Below, one piece after another: positions 33,525 to 43,238 of a stretch of 57,743 nt of DNA. The notes under the pieces were generated by a model. The model searched no databases. It was not told the origin of the DNA and saw nothing but the letters and a program-made list of their open reading frames with translations. The position numbers and the translations under genes are program-made. This DNA comes from Bacteroidaceae bacterium (GTDB lineage: Bacteria; Bacteroidota; Bacteroidia; Bacteroidales; Bacteroidaceae): assembly GCA_016280855.1 (NCBI GenBank), contig JAEEHP010000249.1:1-57743 (forward strand), read 5' to 3'. Position 1 is the stretch's first letter. Each line of letters starts with the position of its first letter.

Positions 33525-34748
33525 ATGACACAGCGACGACAGATTGTAATGCTCTATGGTTCCACGCTGGTTGGCGTGCTCATGGGGGTGTTGGCATCTA
33601 TCGTCAATACGCGTTTTCTGGATCCTGCCGAGTATGGCGACGTACGCTATGTGCAGAACATCATCAATTTCATCGCCACCTTCCTCATCTTCGGATATTT
33701 CCTCTCGGGAGCCCGCCTGATGGCCATTTCCGACGATCGTCAGCATGTGGCACGCATTAAAGGCACGATGGTACTCATCCTTTGTGTCGCCTGCCTGGTG
33801 CTGAGCTTGGCGATGCCCGTCTGCTATTTCCTGCATATCGGTAAGCCCGCCGTTGCTATGTTGTTCTTGTTGTCAATGCCGGTATGTTTCTATCCGCTGT
33901 TCCTCAATTACATCGACCAGACGGCTCAGGGCGACAACCAAATCGTACACCTGTCGCTGGCACGCCTGCTGCCGTTCCTCGTCTATGTTCCCATCGGCTA
34001 CCTCGTCTATTCCCACTTCGGCGCCACCTCCCAACGCATGGTACTGCTGCAGTGGGGTATCTACACCTTAATATATATTGCTATCATCATCGCCACCCGT
34101 CCCTCGTTCCGCCACCTGCGCCCTGTGTGGCATGAGCTTAACGACGAGAATCGGCGCTACGGTTTACAGCTCTATATCGGTTCGCTGGTCATGGTGTCCA
34201 CCAACTATTTGGCCGGTATCTCACTCGGCTATTTCAATCAGGACAACAGCGAGGTGGGCTTCTACACGCTGGCACTTACCGTCACGACACCGCTGGCGGC
34301 ACTGCCTTCCATCATAGGCACGACCTATTTTAAGAAGTTTGCCAAGCTGTCCTGCATACCTCGCAAGGTTATCTGGGCAGCTGTCCTTATGACGATGGTC
34401 ACCTGTGTCATTTTCGTCTTGCTGATTCATCCCGTCGTGCGCTTCCTCTACACTGATAAGTACGCCGTCGTTGCCACCTATGCCTCTTTCCTCTCCGTGG
34501 GTTTCTGCATCCATGGGCTCGGCGACATGTTCAATCGCTACCTGTGCAGCCATGGACAGGGCGTGTCAGTGCGCAATGCCAGCATTGCCAACGGCGTCTT
34601 CAAGCTTCTGGGTTACACTGCATTAGTTGCATTGTTTAATACTAATGGTGCCATAGCCACGACGATTATCTGCGACGTGGTCTATTTTGCATGCCTCATC
34701 TATTATTACACCCGATTCACCAAACGTGCGGCCTATGAAGAAGTATAA
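33525..34748 (+). CDS. Wzx-like polysaccharide flippase
   Basis: The 407-residue protein is almost wholly hydrophobic with about twelve membrane segments, starting IVMLYGSTLVGVLMGVLASI and including the MATE/PST-type opening NTRFLDPAEYGDVRYVQNI. It should flip the lipid-linked repeat unit across the inner membrane. GGAGG at 33511-33515 is a clear ribosome site nine bases before the ATG. Its 3' end overlaps the next gene by 14 bases. Confidence 0.92.
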   Translation: MTQRRQIVMLYGSTLVGVLMGVLASIVNTRFLDPAEYGDVRYVQNIINFIATFLIFGYFLSGARLMAISDDRQHVARIKGTMVLILCVACLVLSLAMPVCYFLHIGKPAVAMLFLLSMPVCFYPLFLNYIDQTAQGDNQIVHLSLARLLPFLVYVPIGYLVYSHFGATSQRMVLLQWGIYTLIYIAIIIATRPSFRHLRPVWHELNDENRRYGLQLYIGSLVMVSTNYLAGISLGYFNQDNSEVGFYTLALTVTTPLAALPSIIGTTYFKKFAKLSCIPRKVIWAAVLMTMVTCVIFVLLIHPVVRFLYTDKYAVVATYASFLSVGFCIHGLGDMFNRYLCSHGQGVSVRNASIANGVFKLLGYTALVALFNTNGAIATTIICDVVYFACLIYYYTRFTKRAAYEEV

Positions 34749-35748
34749 GTTTGTTGTTTTTGGTGATGAATGGGATGTTTATCAAGTGGCACATCGCGAT
34801 TGGATAGAAGATCCTGAAATATGCTACATCTCTACTTTTCGTCCTTCAGGTTTCTTAGGGCTAATAAATCGCGTTCATCTCAATCCGAGCATTAATAGAA
34901 TCATTCCTCTTCCATTCAAATCTTGTTGGAATGGGTATTGCCTCAAAAATATTGAAGGCGCATTTTTGTGTTTCCTTGTAACAGAGCATTGGCTGCGTAT
35001 GGAGAGTGGACTCCGTTTACTGCCATATTTGCGGAGGCATTTCCCGAACTCCCGCATTGTCTGTTTCACTCAAGACATGGTCGCTACCATCTATGATCAC
35101 TATACTCGTCGTCCTATAGATTTAGAATATTTACAACGCTATGCTGACTTGCTTATTAGCTATGATACAACAGATGCTCAGGAGCATCATATCCTTTACC
35201 ATCCTACAGTATTCTCTTCAATTGATGTAATGGAGCAAGAGCCACAATCTATTTACGATTTGTATTTTCTTGGGCGTGACAAAGGCAGGCTGGATTGCCT
35301 TGTTGATATTTGTAAGGAGGCACAACGACGACAGCTGAAATGCCATTTCCTGATGGTGGAAGTTCCTAAGTCGCAACAAGTGAAGTGCGAGGGCATCACT
35401 TATCTGGATGGTACGCTGACCTATGCCGAGAACCTTCGCAACTGCGCTAGAAGCAAGTGTCTCGTCGAGATGTTGCAAAAGGACGCTTCGAGTCCCACAT
35501 TCCGCAATTGGGAGAGTATCATGCTGAACAAGCGGCTGCTCACTAACAACAGAGCCATCATTGAGTCAGACATCTACGACGAACGTTACATCACCGTCTT
35601 TCACGATACCGACGACATCGATTGGCAAGCCGTTGCGGCTGGCAGCGGTTTTGCTGATGACGTGAACCCTTATCAGGAGATGATCAAACCCGTATCACTC
35701 ATCCGTTTCATCGAAGACCATTTACATATCCAAATTGCACATTCATGA
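34735..35748 (+). CDS. Putative glycosyltransferase
   Basis: The 337-residue protein starts MKKYKFVVFGDEWDVYQVAH at an ATG that overlaps the flippase gene by 14 bases; a longer frame from 34687 lies inside the flippase. It has alternating strands and helices of GT-B style: RIVCFTQDMVATI, DLLISYDTTDAQEHHILYHP, SIYDLYFLGRDKGRLDCLVD, KCLVEMLQKDASSPTFRNWE and SIMLNKRLLTNNRAI. The last two resemble a donor-binding half. There is no clear EX7E motif. Base composition is more AT-rich than upstream genes. Position between flippase and polymerase favours a transferase acting on the repeat unit; family assignment is uncertain. Confidence 0.7.
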   Translation: MKKYKFVVFGDEWDVYQVAHRDWIEDPEICYISTFRPSGFLGLINRVHLNPSINRIIPLPFKSCWNGYCLKNIEGAFLCFLVTEHWLRMESGLRLLPYLRRHFPNSRIVCFTQDMVATIYDHYTRRPIDLEYLQRYADLLISYDTTDAQEHHILYHPTVFSSIDVMEQEPQSIYDLYFLGRDKGRLDCLVDICKEAQRRQLKCHFLMVEVPKSQQVKCEGITYLDGTLTYAENLRNCARSKCLVEMLQKDASSPTFRNWESIMLNKRLLTNNRAIIESDIYDERYITVFHDTDDIDWQAVAAGSGFADDVNPYQEMIKPVSLIRFIEDHLHIQIAHS

Positions 35749-36962
35749 GCATCTTCTACCTCATATTCATCATGCTGACAGCTTATTTCTCATTCCGTTA
35801 CGACGGGATAGAGGAATACGATTCGCATAAACAGCACAGGTTCTGGCTCATGTGCTTCTATCTGATCTGCCTCACGGGTTTCAGCTATGGTCTCGGAGGC
35901 GACAAGTTTGTCTATATGCGTGAGTTCGAGGAGTACCCTGACACCTTTACGGATGTGGGCGACTACGTGTGGTTGCAACTGATGCTGAAGGGGCAGATGC
36001 CGTTGTGGACGCTGCTCAATCTCATCTCCAGGTCTGTGTTCCATTCCTTCTATGCCTTGCAGCTTATCCAGAGCGCTGCCATCAACAGTGCCGTCTGCTA
36101 CGTTGCCAGCAAATACACCCATCGCTATTTTCTCTTCCTGCTCCTCTATGTCTTCACGCTTCAGTATTTCATCTTCAACACCGAGATTATGCGCGAAGGT
36201 ATAGCACTGTCGTTCGTGCTTATCGGCATGGAAGGTTGGATGTCAGGCAAGAAATGGCTTTATTTTGTGATGCTGCCCATTGGTCTGATGTTTCACGTCT
36301 CGGCTCTCACTGCACTCATCTTCCCCATAGCACAATACCTCAAGGCCTCATGGAAGCTTCTTGTTATTGGTATTTTGTCTTCATTCGCTGTTTGGGTTCT
36401 GAGTGACTTGCTGTTGGGATCCGTCATGATGGCTGTGTTGGGCGGAATGGGAGCTATGGTGCAGAAGGTACTGTTCTACTCGTTGCAGGCCAGCAGCATC
36501 TTCGGTTTCTTGCGCTCGGCCATCACCTTCCTGATACTTCCCTTCATTATCATGTACAGTGTGATGCTCAACGAAAAGGATGAGGATAAGCGGCGACGCA
36601 TGGAGCACATGATAGGCTATATGGTGTTATTGGGCATTCTGGCCTGCTCCTTTGCGGGTTTTATTCGCCTCTACAATTATATTCGTATATACTATCTTGT
36701 TCTGATGGCTACGTTTGTATATGAACTATTCTGGGAAAAGAAACATTTGATTATCAGATGCACTACATTGTTGGTAACATCGTTCCTTTTCCTGTTGCAG
36801 TATTTTATTCACTACGAGACTACCAACACCTATTATTATAATTTTTTCTATCCTTACACTTGCATCCTCGACGAGGACAGCAGTGTCTTCTTCCGTGAGG
36901 TAGCTCATGAGGAAGCAGTGGATGCACAGGAGAGTGATAACAATGTTCGTGAAATTAATTAG
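35745..36962 (+). CDS. EpsG/Wzy-like polymerase
   Basis: The 405-residue membrane protein has roughly ten to twelve hydrophobic segments and the EpsG-like start with an early FSYGLGGDKFVYMREFEEYP loop (about 46-65). A further loop contains NTEIMREGIALSFVLIG. Members of this group polymerise lipid-linked oligosaccharides in the periplasm. The ATG overlaps the preceding stop by four bases (ATGA). The last 20 residues are hydrophilic. Confidence 0.88.
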   Translation: MSIFYLIFIMLTAYFSFRYDGIEEYDSHKQHRFWLMCFYLICLTGFSYGLGGDKFVYMREFEEYPDTFTDVGDYVWLQLMLKGQMPLWTLLNLISRSVFHSFYALQLIQSAAINSAVCYVASKYTHRYFLFLLLYVFTLQYFIFNTEIMREGIALSFVLIGMEGWMSGKKWLYFVMLPIGLMFHVSALTALIFPIAQYLKASWKLLVIGILSSFAVWVLSDLLLGSVMMAVLGGMGAMVQKVLFYSLQASSIFGFLRSAITFLILPFIIMYSVMLNEKDEDKRRRMEHMIGYMVLLGILACSFAGFIRLYNYIRIYYLVLMATFVYELFWEKKHLIIRCTTLLVTSFLFLLQYFIHYETTNTYYYNFFYPYTCILDEDSSVFFREVAHEEAVDAQESDNNVREIN

Positions 36963-36967
36963 TTTTG

Positions 36968-38062
36968 ATGAAAAATATACTATTCATAAGCCATCATCTA
37001 AATCGTGCTGGAACAGAGGCATTTATGATGAATGTCTTTCGAGGCATTGATCACCAACGCTTTCATGTGGACTTCCTGGTTTATAATCAAAAGGAAACGG
37101 AGTATAGCCGGGAGGTGGAGAGTGCGGGTTGCAAAGTATGGCGCGTACCCAGCAGAAGAGAATCGCCGTGGGGATGGTATCGTTCCTTGAACAGATTCTT
37201 TCGTGAACATGCAGGAGAATATGTTGCTATCCATTACTGCGGCAATGGTCTCACGGCCATAGCTCCCATCGTTTTTGCCTATATATACGGCGTACCTATT
37301 CGCATTGCTCATTCCCATAGTTCATCGTCAAGCGGTCTGCACAACCATCTGCTTCACTTCCTGCAGCGTGGGGTTGTCCGTCGATTGACGACCCATCATT
37401 TCGCCTGCTCCTCGTCGGCTGCCAAATGGTTCTTCGGCAATGCACCTGTTGTAGTAATCAAGAATGGTATTGACACATCCCGTTTTGCCTACAACCCACA
37501 AGTGCGCGAAAAGGTTAGAGCAGAAGCCGGCATCCTCCCAACCACCACGGTGATTGGACATGTGGGACGATTCAGCGAAGAAAAGAACCACGTCTTTTTG
37601 CTGAAAGTATTTGCGGAATATCTGCGCATACAGCCAGATGCGTTGTTAATGCTTGTTGGAGTCGGTCCTTTGATGGATGTCGTCAGGCAACAGGCTGGAG
37701 CATTGCAAATCATGGACAAGGTGGCTTTTCTTGGTGAGCGACACGATGTGAACGAGCTGGTGCAGGCGTTTGACATTTTCATTTTGCCGTCTACCTTTGA
37801 AGGTCTGCCCTTTGTACTCATAGAGGCACAATGTGCAGGTCTCCCCTGTTTGGTATCAGATGCTGTAAGCAGCGACAACTGTCTCACTGATCATTTTGAA
37901 ATCCTCTCGTTGAAGCAATCACCTGTTAAATGGGCACACAAAATAACTTCTATGCTCGGCTCATTCCAGAGAAAGGATGGGCGCAAGACAATAGAAGAAC
38001 AAGGCTACTCTGCGGCCTCTACAATAAAGTATTTAGAAAACATTTATGACGCAAAAATATGA
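36968..38062 (+). CDS. Glycosyltransferase family 4 (EpsF-like)
   Basis: The 364-residue protein begins MKNILFISHHLNRAGTEAFM, the usual GT-B acceptor half of GT4 enzymes, and has the donor half with IGHVGRFSEEKNHVFLLKVF and the EX7E motif EGLPFVLIE (Glu278 and Glu286 approximately). It transfers a sugar from a nucleotide donor with retention. The ATG at 36968 is preferred over the TTG at 36965. The stop overlaps the next start (ATGA), showing tight coupling. Confidence 0.93.
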   Translation: MKNILFISHHLNRAGTEAFMMNVFRGIDHQRFHVDFLVYNQKETEYSREVESAGCKVWRVPSRRESPWGWYRSLNRFFREHAGEYVAIHYCGNGLTAIAPIVFAYIYGVPIRIAHSHSSSSSGLHNHLLHFLQRGVVRRLTTHHFACSSSAAKWFFGNAPVVVIKNGIDTSRFAYNPQVREKVRAEAGILPTTTVIGHVGRFSEEKNHVFLLKVFAEYLRIQPDALLMLVGVGPLMDVVRQQAGALQIMDKVAFLGERHDVNELVQAFDIFILPSTFEGLPFVLIEAQCAGLPCLVSDAVSSDNCLTDHFEILSLKQSPVKWAHKITSMLGSFQRKDGRKTIEEQGYSAASTIKYLENIYDAKI

Positions 38063-39195
38063 AAATAGCCATCAATTGTATGTTCTGCCAGCCACGCGGC
38101 GGAGGTATTAAGGAATACATAGTCAATCTGACTAATCATCTAGCTAAGGCTGACACGAACAATACCTATATATTATATGTTTTAGAGGATCAGTTGGACT
38201 TTGCCAAGAGCTTGCTGCCGCAGCGCTTTCGGATAAAGACTTTGCCTTACAATAGCGATTTCCTCTCTGTAGTGCGCCGTAGTCTCTTCTCGCAGCGCTT
38301 CTGGACACATGAGGAGGAGACGGAGCAGTTTGACATCTTCCATTCGCCCTTTTTCCATGCTCCGAGGATGAAACGGGCGAAGTTAGTGGTCACGGTCCAC
38401 GATCTGCGCCTCTATCGTTATCCGCAGACTTACAATCCCTTGCGTTATCTATTCCTGAAGCATGCCGTGAAGGATACGATTCGGCGAGCCGACAGAATCA
38501 TCTCCATTTCGGATTTCACCAAGCAGGAAATGATACAGCTTTGCGGTGCCGATCCTGATAAGATAACGGTTATCCACGAAGCTGTTAATCGGCAGGCCTT
38601 CTCGGCTGATGGCTTGAAAGGGTATGAGCTGCCGAAGGAGTATGCAGAACTGGCCTCCAGCCGTTTCCTCTTCTCGCTCGGACATATCGAACCCCGCAAG
38701 AATTACCCACGGCTCATTGAGGCTTTCAAGAAGCTGAAAGAACGGAAAGGGAATGCCGACCTAAAGCTTATCATTGCAGGCAAGAAATATGTTGACTACA
38801 AAGACACCGTGAAACTGATGGAGGAGACTCCCGACGTCATCTATCTCGACTTCATCCCCCGTGAGTTGCTCCTTTGGCTCTACAAGAACGCTCAGCTCTT
38901 CGTGTTCCCTTCCACCTACGAGGGTTTCGGCTTCCCACCATTAGAGGCCGCCAGCCTTGGCACTATATCGGCAGTGAGCAATGTGTCATCGATTCCAGAG
39001 GTATGTGGCGACTGCGCCTTTTACTTCTCTCCAACCGACACAGACGAAATGGTCTCGGTTATGGATTGCGCTCTGAACAATGCTGCCCATCGAATGGAGA
39101 AGCAGCGTCTGCTTGAGCCACAGCTGAACAGCTTCTCCTGGGAGAAGAATGCCATAGAAACCTTAAGTGTTTATCATCAGACAGCTATCGGGTAG
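38059..39195 (+). CDS. Glycosyltransferase family 4
   Basis: The 378-residue GT-B enzyme begins MKIAINCMFCQPRGGGIKEY, has VVTVHDLRLYRYPQTYNP, ISISDFTKQEM, the donor-site stretch FLFSLGHIEPRKNYPRLIEA and the EX7E motif EGFGFPPLE, typical of mannosyl- or glucosyltransferases of the WbdB/MtfB sort. Its ATG overlaps the preceding stop by four bases. Donor sugar cannot be told from sequence. Confidence 0.94.
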   Translation: MKIAINCMFCQPRGGGIKEYIVNLTNHLAKADTNNTYILYVLEDQLDFAKSLLPQRFRIKTLPYNSDFLSVVRRSLFSQRFWTHEEETEQFDIFHSPFFHAPRMKRAKLVVTVHDLRLYRYPQTYNPLRYLFLKHAVKDTIRRADRIISISDFTKQEMIQLCGADPDKITVIHEAVNRQAFSADGLKGYELPKEYAELASSRFLFSLGHIEPRKNYPRLIEAFKKLKERKGNADLKLIIAGKKYVDYKDTVKLMEETPDVIYLDFIPRELLLWLYKNAQLFVFPSTYEGFGFPPLEAASLGTISAVSNVSSIPEVCGDCAFYFSPTDTDEMVSVMDCALNNAAHRMEKQRLLEPQLNSFSWEKNAIETLSVYHQTAIG

Positions 39196-39214
39196 AATAC
39201 TCAACCATTATAGC

Positions 39215-40810
39215 ATGAAAAGATTATTGTTATTATTGCTGATATTTACATCCTTACAGGGATTTTCTGCCGAACAACTGGATCATCGTATAAGAATTGA
39301 TGAATTTATTGTTAATGGTTCAAGTCAGTGTGATTCCATATTAGACAATGTTCACCGCATCTATACAATTGGCAACAACTCCTTACAGGGCATTGTTTAT
39401 CTTGAGGGGAAAAAGATAAATTTAAAATTGGTCAATAATAATAGAAGAAACGTCAGATATTATTTAATAGGAAACGGATTTGTACATCCTTTCAATGAGC
39501 CTGTAGGCAAGGAGAAGGTTGATTCTATCTACACTTATGATGGGACACTTGCACCTGGAGATTCTGCTTTTTACACGGTCGGTCATCGGAGTATGATTCC
39601 TGTAATTGGACATGGAGGCATACCAGCTGAGATGAATGATACTGTTGCCGTAGCTAAGGCATACTTGGATATGCTATATGCTGGTTTTGATGTCAGTACA
39701 TGTCTTTCAACCAACATAAACAATTATAATAATAAACTACGAATTGCCGAAACAAAGGGATTGCAACTGATTATCGGAGAAATGGGTCAAAGTAATAATT
39801 GGTATCGGAGTCTGGTTAATGAAGCAGGTGCTTATAAGTCGGCTGTGTATGGTTATTATGTTGGAGATGAGCCTTTCTTAGTACATGATTCGAGCTCTCA
39901 TGCCACAATAGACGATTTAGTCCCAAGAATAGATGCCATACATAGTGTTGACTCATTGGCTTTGATTCGCATCTGCCTTAATCCGATATATTGTCCTGCT
40001 ATGCGTGATTTTGACAACCAGGGCCGACTGCTTAGTTATAACAGCAAAAGATACGATGATTATATTGATGCTTGTATTCGTAGATTGAGATTAAAGAATA
40101 TTGCTTTCGACAACTATTCTGTCAGTTCTGCCACAGATCCTATTACTGGAGCGCCTAAAAGAGTTCTCAAACGTCAATGGTTTGATAATTTAGAGATCAT
40201 CCGTAGCCATAGTATAAAACATAATATTCCATTTTGTGGATATGTGCTCTCAGCAAAGCATTTAACGTACTTACTTCCTACAATAGGTACAATGAGATTA
40301 CAGATGTATGCTAATCTTGCTTACGGAGCAAAGTCTATCGCATATTATACTTATTGGCATAGGTGGCTTAGGAATGAAGGATCATATTATGCACCTATTG
40401 ATTCATTAGGAAATAGACATAAAGATTTGTATTATACGCTGAATCGCGTCAATGAAGAAATGGCTCGTGTGAGCCCTCTGTTTGCAGAAGGAACCGTGAA
40501 AGAGGTCTATCATATAAATGAAGCCAGTTCAAATACCCTTGTGAAGTTCTTAACTTCAGAGCACTTGCCCGAAAACATTGATTCCTTATTGTTTGAAGGG
40601 AACAAAGGTGCTATAGCCTCTATCATTACGAAAGGAGATTCTACTTTCATGGTGATTGTCAACAAGGATTTCGAGGATTCTGCCCGTTTACGCATCAAGG
40701 GGAACAGATACCTTTATCATGTCTCGAAGCTTAATCTTAATAATGAAGTCATAACAACTGGGGATTACGTCATCGATCCAGGGGATATTATCATATTCAA
40801 CCTGTCATAA
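39215..40810 (+). CDS. Secreted barrel-like protein, possible glycoside hydrolase
   Basis: A 531-residue protein with a signal peptide (LLLLLLIFTSLQGFSA) and an N-terminal beta domain to about residue 110. The central part looks like a TIM barrel: HGGIPAEMNDTVAVAKAYLD, LQLIIGEMGQ, GYYVGDEP (213-220, Glu219 a candidate acid/base), IRICLNPIYC, NIAFDNYSV, IPFCGYVLSAKH, MYANLAYGAKSIAYYTYWHR. A C-terminal strand-rich domain ends VIDPGDIIIFNL. The order strand, GDEP, then AxGAKxIxYYTYW is reminiscent of beta-galactosidase-like glycoside hydrolases. It is strikingly AT-rich and lies among transferase genes. A depolymerase or polymer-editing enzyme is plausible but unproved. The ATG at 39215 avoids overlap with the previous gene. 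Confidence 0.72.
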   Translation: MKRLLLLLLIFTSLQGFSAEQLDHRIRIDEFIVNGSSQCDSILDNVHRIYTIGNNSLQGIVYLEGKKINLKLVNNNRRNVRYYLIGNGFVHPFNEPVGKEKVDSIYTYDGTLAPGDSAFYTVGHRSMIPVIGHGGIPAEMNDTVAVAKAYLDMLYAGFDVSTCLSTNINNYNNKLRIAETKGLQLIIGEMGQSNNWYRSLVNEAGAYKSAVYGYYVGDEPFLVHDSSSHATIDDLVPRIDAIHSVDSLALIRICLNPIYCPAMRDFDNQGRLLSYNSKRYDDYIDACIRRLRLKNIAFDNYSVSSATDPITGAPKRVLKRQWFDNLEIIRSHSIKHNIPFCGYVLSAKHLTYLLPTIGTMRLQMYANLAYGAKSIAYYTYWHRWLRNEGSYYAPIDSLGNRHKDLYYTLNRVNEEMARVSPLFAEGTVKEVYHINEASSNTLVKFLTSEHLPENIDSLLFEGNKGAIASIITKGDSTFMVIVNKDFEDSARLRIKGNRYLYHVSKLNLNNEVITTGDYVIDPGDIIIFNLS

Positions 40811-40857
40811 AGACGAAGTCAGCTACCGATTGTCGAAATTGTAATTATACACTGCAA

Positions 40858-41976
40858 ATGAAAAAATTATTCATGGTTGTCAACGAGGATCGTTTCTTCC
40901 TGTCGCATCGCAAGGATATCGCCATCGAAGCGCAGCGACAGGGTTGGAATGTCACCATCGTGTGTAAGGACACGGGACAACGACAAGATGTAGAAGCACT
41001 TGGACTTAAAATGTTGGAGTTACCCATCAACCCGACAGGCAAGAACATATCCCAAGAATTGAAAACATTCTTCTTCCTTTGCCGGCTTTATGCCAGCAAT
41101 AAGGATGCTATCGTTCATCATGTCGGACTGAAGACAATCCTTTGGGGAAGTTTAGCCGCTAAGATCATTGGTGTGAAGGGCATGGTGAATGCCGTGAGTG
41201 GTTTAGGTGTGCTCTTCTCTGGCGAGAAATCTTCTTTTGTGACCAAAGGCGTGATGGCGCTGCTACGTTTCTCGCATCAGCGACCTGCCACCAAGGTTAT
41301 CTTCCAGAATCATGAGGATGAGAGCCTCTTCCAGGGAATGAAGGTCATCAAACCTGCAGACAGCGTATTCATCAAAGGTTCGGGTGTGGATTTAGACGAA
41401 TATCCCTTCTGCCCTCAGCCTTCGGATGAAGTCATCAAGATTATCTTCACAGCAAGAATGGTCAAGGAGAAAGGAATCGTCGTGCTCCTTGATGCCGCAG
41501 AGCAGCTGAGACCGCGTTACGAAAGACGCGTAGAGTTCTGGCTTTGCGGTGGCTTATCGGGTAATCCCAAGGCGATGACGGAAGCGGAGTTGACAGAACG
41601 ATGCGACGGCAAATACATCCAATGGTTAGGATTCCGAAGCGATGTCAGGGAGCTGCTCATGCAATCGCATATCGTAGCTTTCCCCAGCTACTATCGTGAG
41701 GGCGTTCCCAAGTCTCTCATTGAGGCTTGCGCCATAGGTCGTCCCATCGTCACGACAAACTCTGTGGGATGCAAGGACACCGTAGAGGACGGAAAAAATG
41801 GTTTCTTAATACCCATCAAGGACAGCGACAGCCTGGCTGCCAAGCTCGCCATACTCATCGAAGACCGTCAGCTCAGAGAGCAGATGGGCAAATGCTCACG
41901 GGAGAAAGCTGAAAAGGAGTTCTCGCTGAAGATGGTGGTTGAGAAGCATTTAAACGTTTATGAGCAGCTTGATTGA
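40858..41976 (+). CDS. Glycosyltransferase family 4 (PglA-like)
   Basis: The 372-residue protein opens MKKLFMVVNEDRFFLSHRKD, with IVHHVGLKTILWGSLAAKII and GMVNAVSGLGVLFSGEKS, an arrangement seen in PglA/WbpX-like GT4 enzymes that add the second sugar to an undecaprenyl-linked primer. The donor half has IIFTARMVKEKGIVVLLDAA and the EX7E motif EGVPKSLIE. The WecA-type gene follows 78 bases later, which fits action right after priming. Confidence 0.93.
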   Translation: MKKLFMVVNEDRFFLSHRKDIAIEAQRQGWNVTIVCKDTGQRQDVEALGLKMLELPINPTGKNISQELKTFFFLCRLYASNKDAIVHHVGLKTILWGSLAAKIIGVKGMVNAVSGLGVLFSGEKSSFVTKGVMALLRFSHQRPATKVIFQNHEDESLFQGMKVIKPADSVFIKGSGVDLDEYPFCPQPSDEVIKIIFTARMVKEKGIVVLLDAAEQLRPRYERRVEFWLCGGLSGNPKAMTEAELTERCDGKYIQWLGFRSDVRELLMQSHIVAFPSYYREGVPKSLIEACAIGRPIVTTNSVGCKDTVEDGKNGFLIPIKDSDSLAAKLAILIEDRQLREQMGKCSREKAEKEFSLKMVVEKHLNVYEQLD

Positions 41977-42054
41977 GAAAAAACAGGGATAAGATATAAT
42001 AAATCGGTTGCTGGTACGTTATATATATAGTTACGTAACAGAAAACCGATCGAC

Positions 42055-43179
42055 ATGTCATCGTACTGGCCATACATTTTGTTGGCATTCGTGATTGGAT
42101 CTATCGCCACAGCTGTGACGATACCTCTGATTATTGCTTTTTGTCGTAAGTTCGGCTATTTTGATCAACCCAATCAGCGCAAGGTACATAAGGCTGCTAT
42201 TCCGCGATTGGGCGGTATGGCTTTTCTACCTTCGTTAGCCCTGAGCTTTGCGGTGACGATGCTGGTTTATTTTTCCCAGACGATGACTTATCCCGACTTC
42301 CACTACACTTCTGCGCTGATGGTGATAGGTGCGGCGATTGTCTTCGTGGTGGGTGGCATGGATGATTTGCTGGATTTGCCGGCCAACCTGAAATTTGTTA
42401 TTCTGGCTATTGGTTCCTTGGCGCTGCCCATCTGCAATCTGACGCTCGACAACATGCATGGCTTCTTTGGTCTTTATGCTTTGCCGCTGTGGATAGCCTA
42501 TCCGCTGACGGTGCTGGTGATCATGACCATCGTTAATGCGATTAACCTCATCGATGGCATAGACGGCCTGGCATCGGGTATTTCTGTCATTTGTCTGGCT
42601 GTCTTTGTCTATTTATATGCCGATATGCGTAACATCGTCTTTGTGGTGATGTCCGCAGCGTTATTGGGCTCTGTGCTTGCTTTCATGGGCTTCAACCTCT
42701 TCGGCAAGGTCGGAAAGATGAAGATCTTCATGGGTGATGCCGGCAGTCTGATTCTCGGTTATGTATTGGCTTACCTGGCTATCAAGTATATGATGGTGAC
42801 AGAACAGGATATCTACACGGACATCAATCCCATTCTGATACCATATTCATTGTTCATCGTGCCTGTCTTTGATCTGGTACGTGTGGCTTTTACTCGTCTG
42901 GCAGCAGGCGAACCCATGTTCCATGCCGATCAGCGTCATATCCATCATATCATGATGCGTTGCGGCCTGACGATGCATCAGGCTTTAGCTGCCATCTTAG
43001 GGCTCGTCGTGTTTTTCATCTTTGGTAACCTGTTGTTGGATGATATGCACGTGCCCATCACCATTATCTTTTTCATTGACATTGCTCTCTACCTGATGTT
43101 CTTCGTGGTTGCATTCGTGGTGATCGACCGCAAGGAATCGTTCCGCGAGTTGATGGATAGCGAAGTGATACCGTTCTGA
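42055..43179 (+). CDS. Undecaprenyl-phosphate sugar-1-phosphate transferase (WecA-like)
   Basis: The 374-residue polytopic protein is of the MraY/WecA family and should start the repeat unit by moving a HexNAc-1-phosphate onto undecaprenyl phosphate. Seen are FDQPNQRKVHKAAIPRLGG, GGMDDLLDLPANLKF (the DD metal site), NLIDGIDGLASG near 164-175, MGDAGSL near 226-232 and the His-rich loop ADQRHIHHIM near 290. It has about eleven membrane segments. It is placed late in the locus, after most transferases. Confidence 0.94.
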   Translation: MSSYWPYILLAFVIGSIATAVTIPLIIAFCRKFGYFDQPNQRKVHKAAIPRLGGMAFLPSLALSFAVTMLVYFSQTMTYPDFHYTSALMVIGAAIVFVVGGMDDLLDLPANLKFVILAIGSLALPICNLTLDNMHGFFGLYALPLWIAYPLTVLVIMTIVNAINLIDGIDGLASGISVICLAVFVYLYADMRNIVFVVMSAALLGSVLAFMGFNLFGKVGKMKIFMGDAGSLILGYVLAYLAIKYMMVTEQDIYTDINPILIPYSLFIVPVFDLVRVAFTRLAAGEPMFHADQRHIHHIMMRCGLTMHQALAAILGLVVFFIFGNLLLDDMHVPITIIFFIDIALYLMFFVVAFVVIDRKESFRELMDSEVIPF

Positions 43180-43238
43180 TTTACACCATATATGAAGATT
43201 TTTATGTGTTTTTGTCCACGCTTTATTCATAATGAAGA

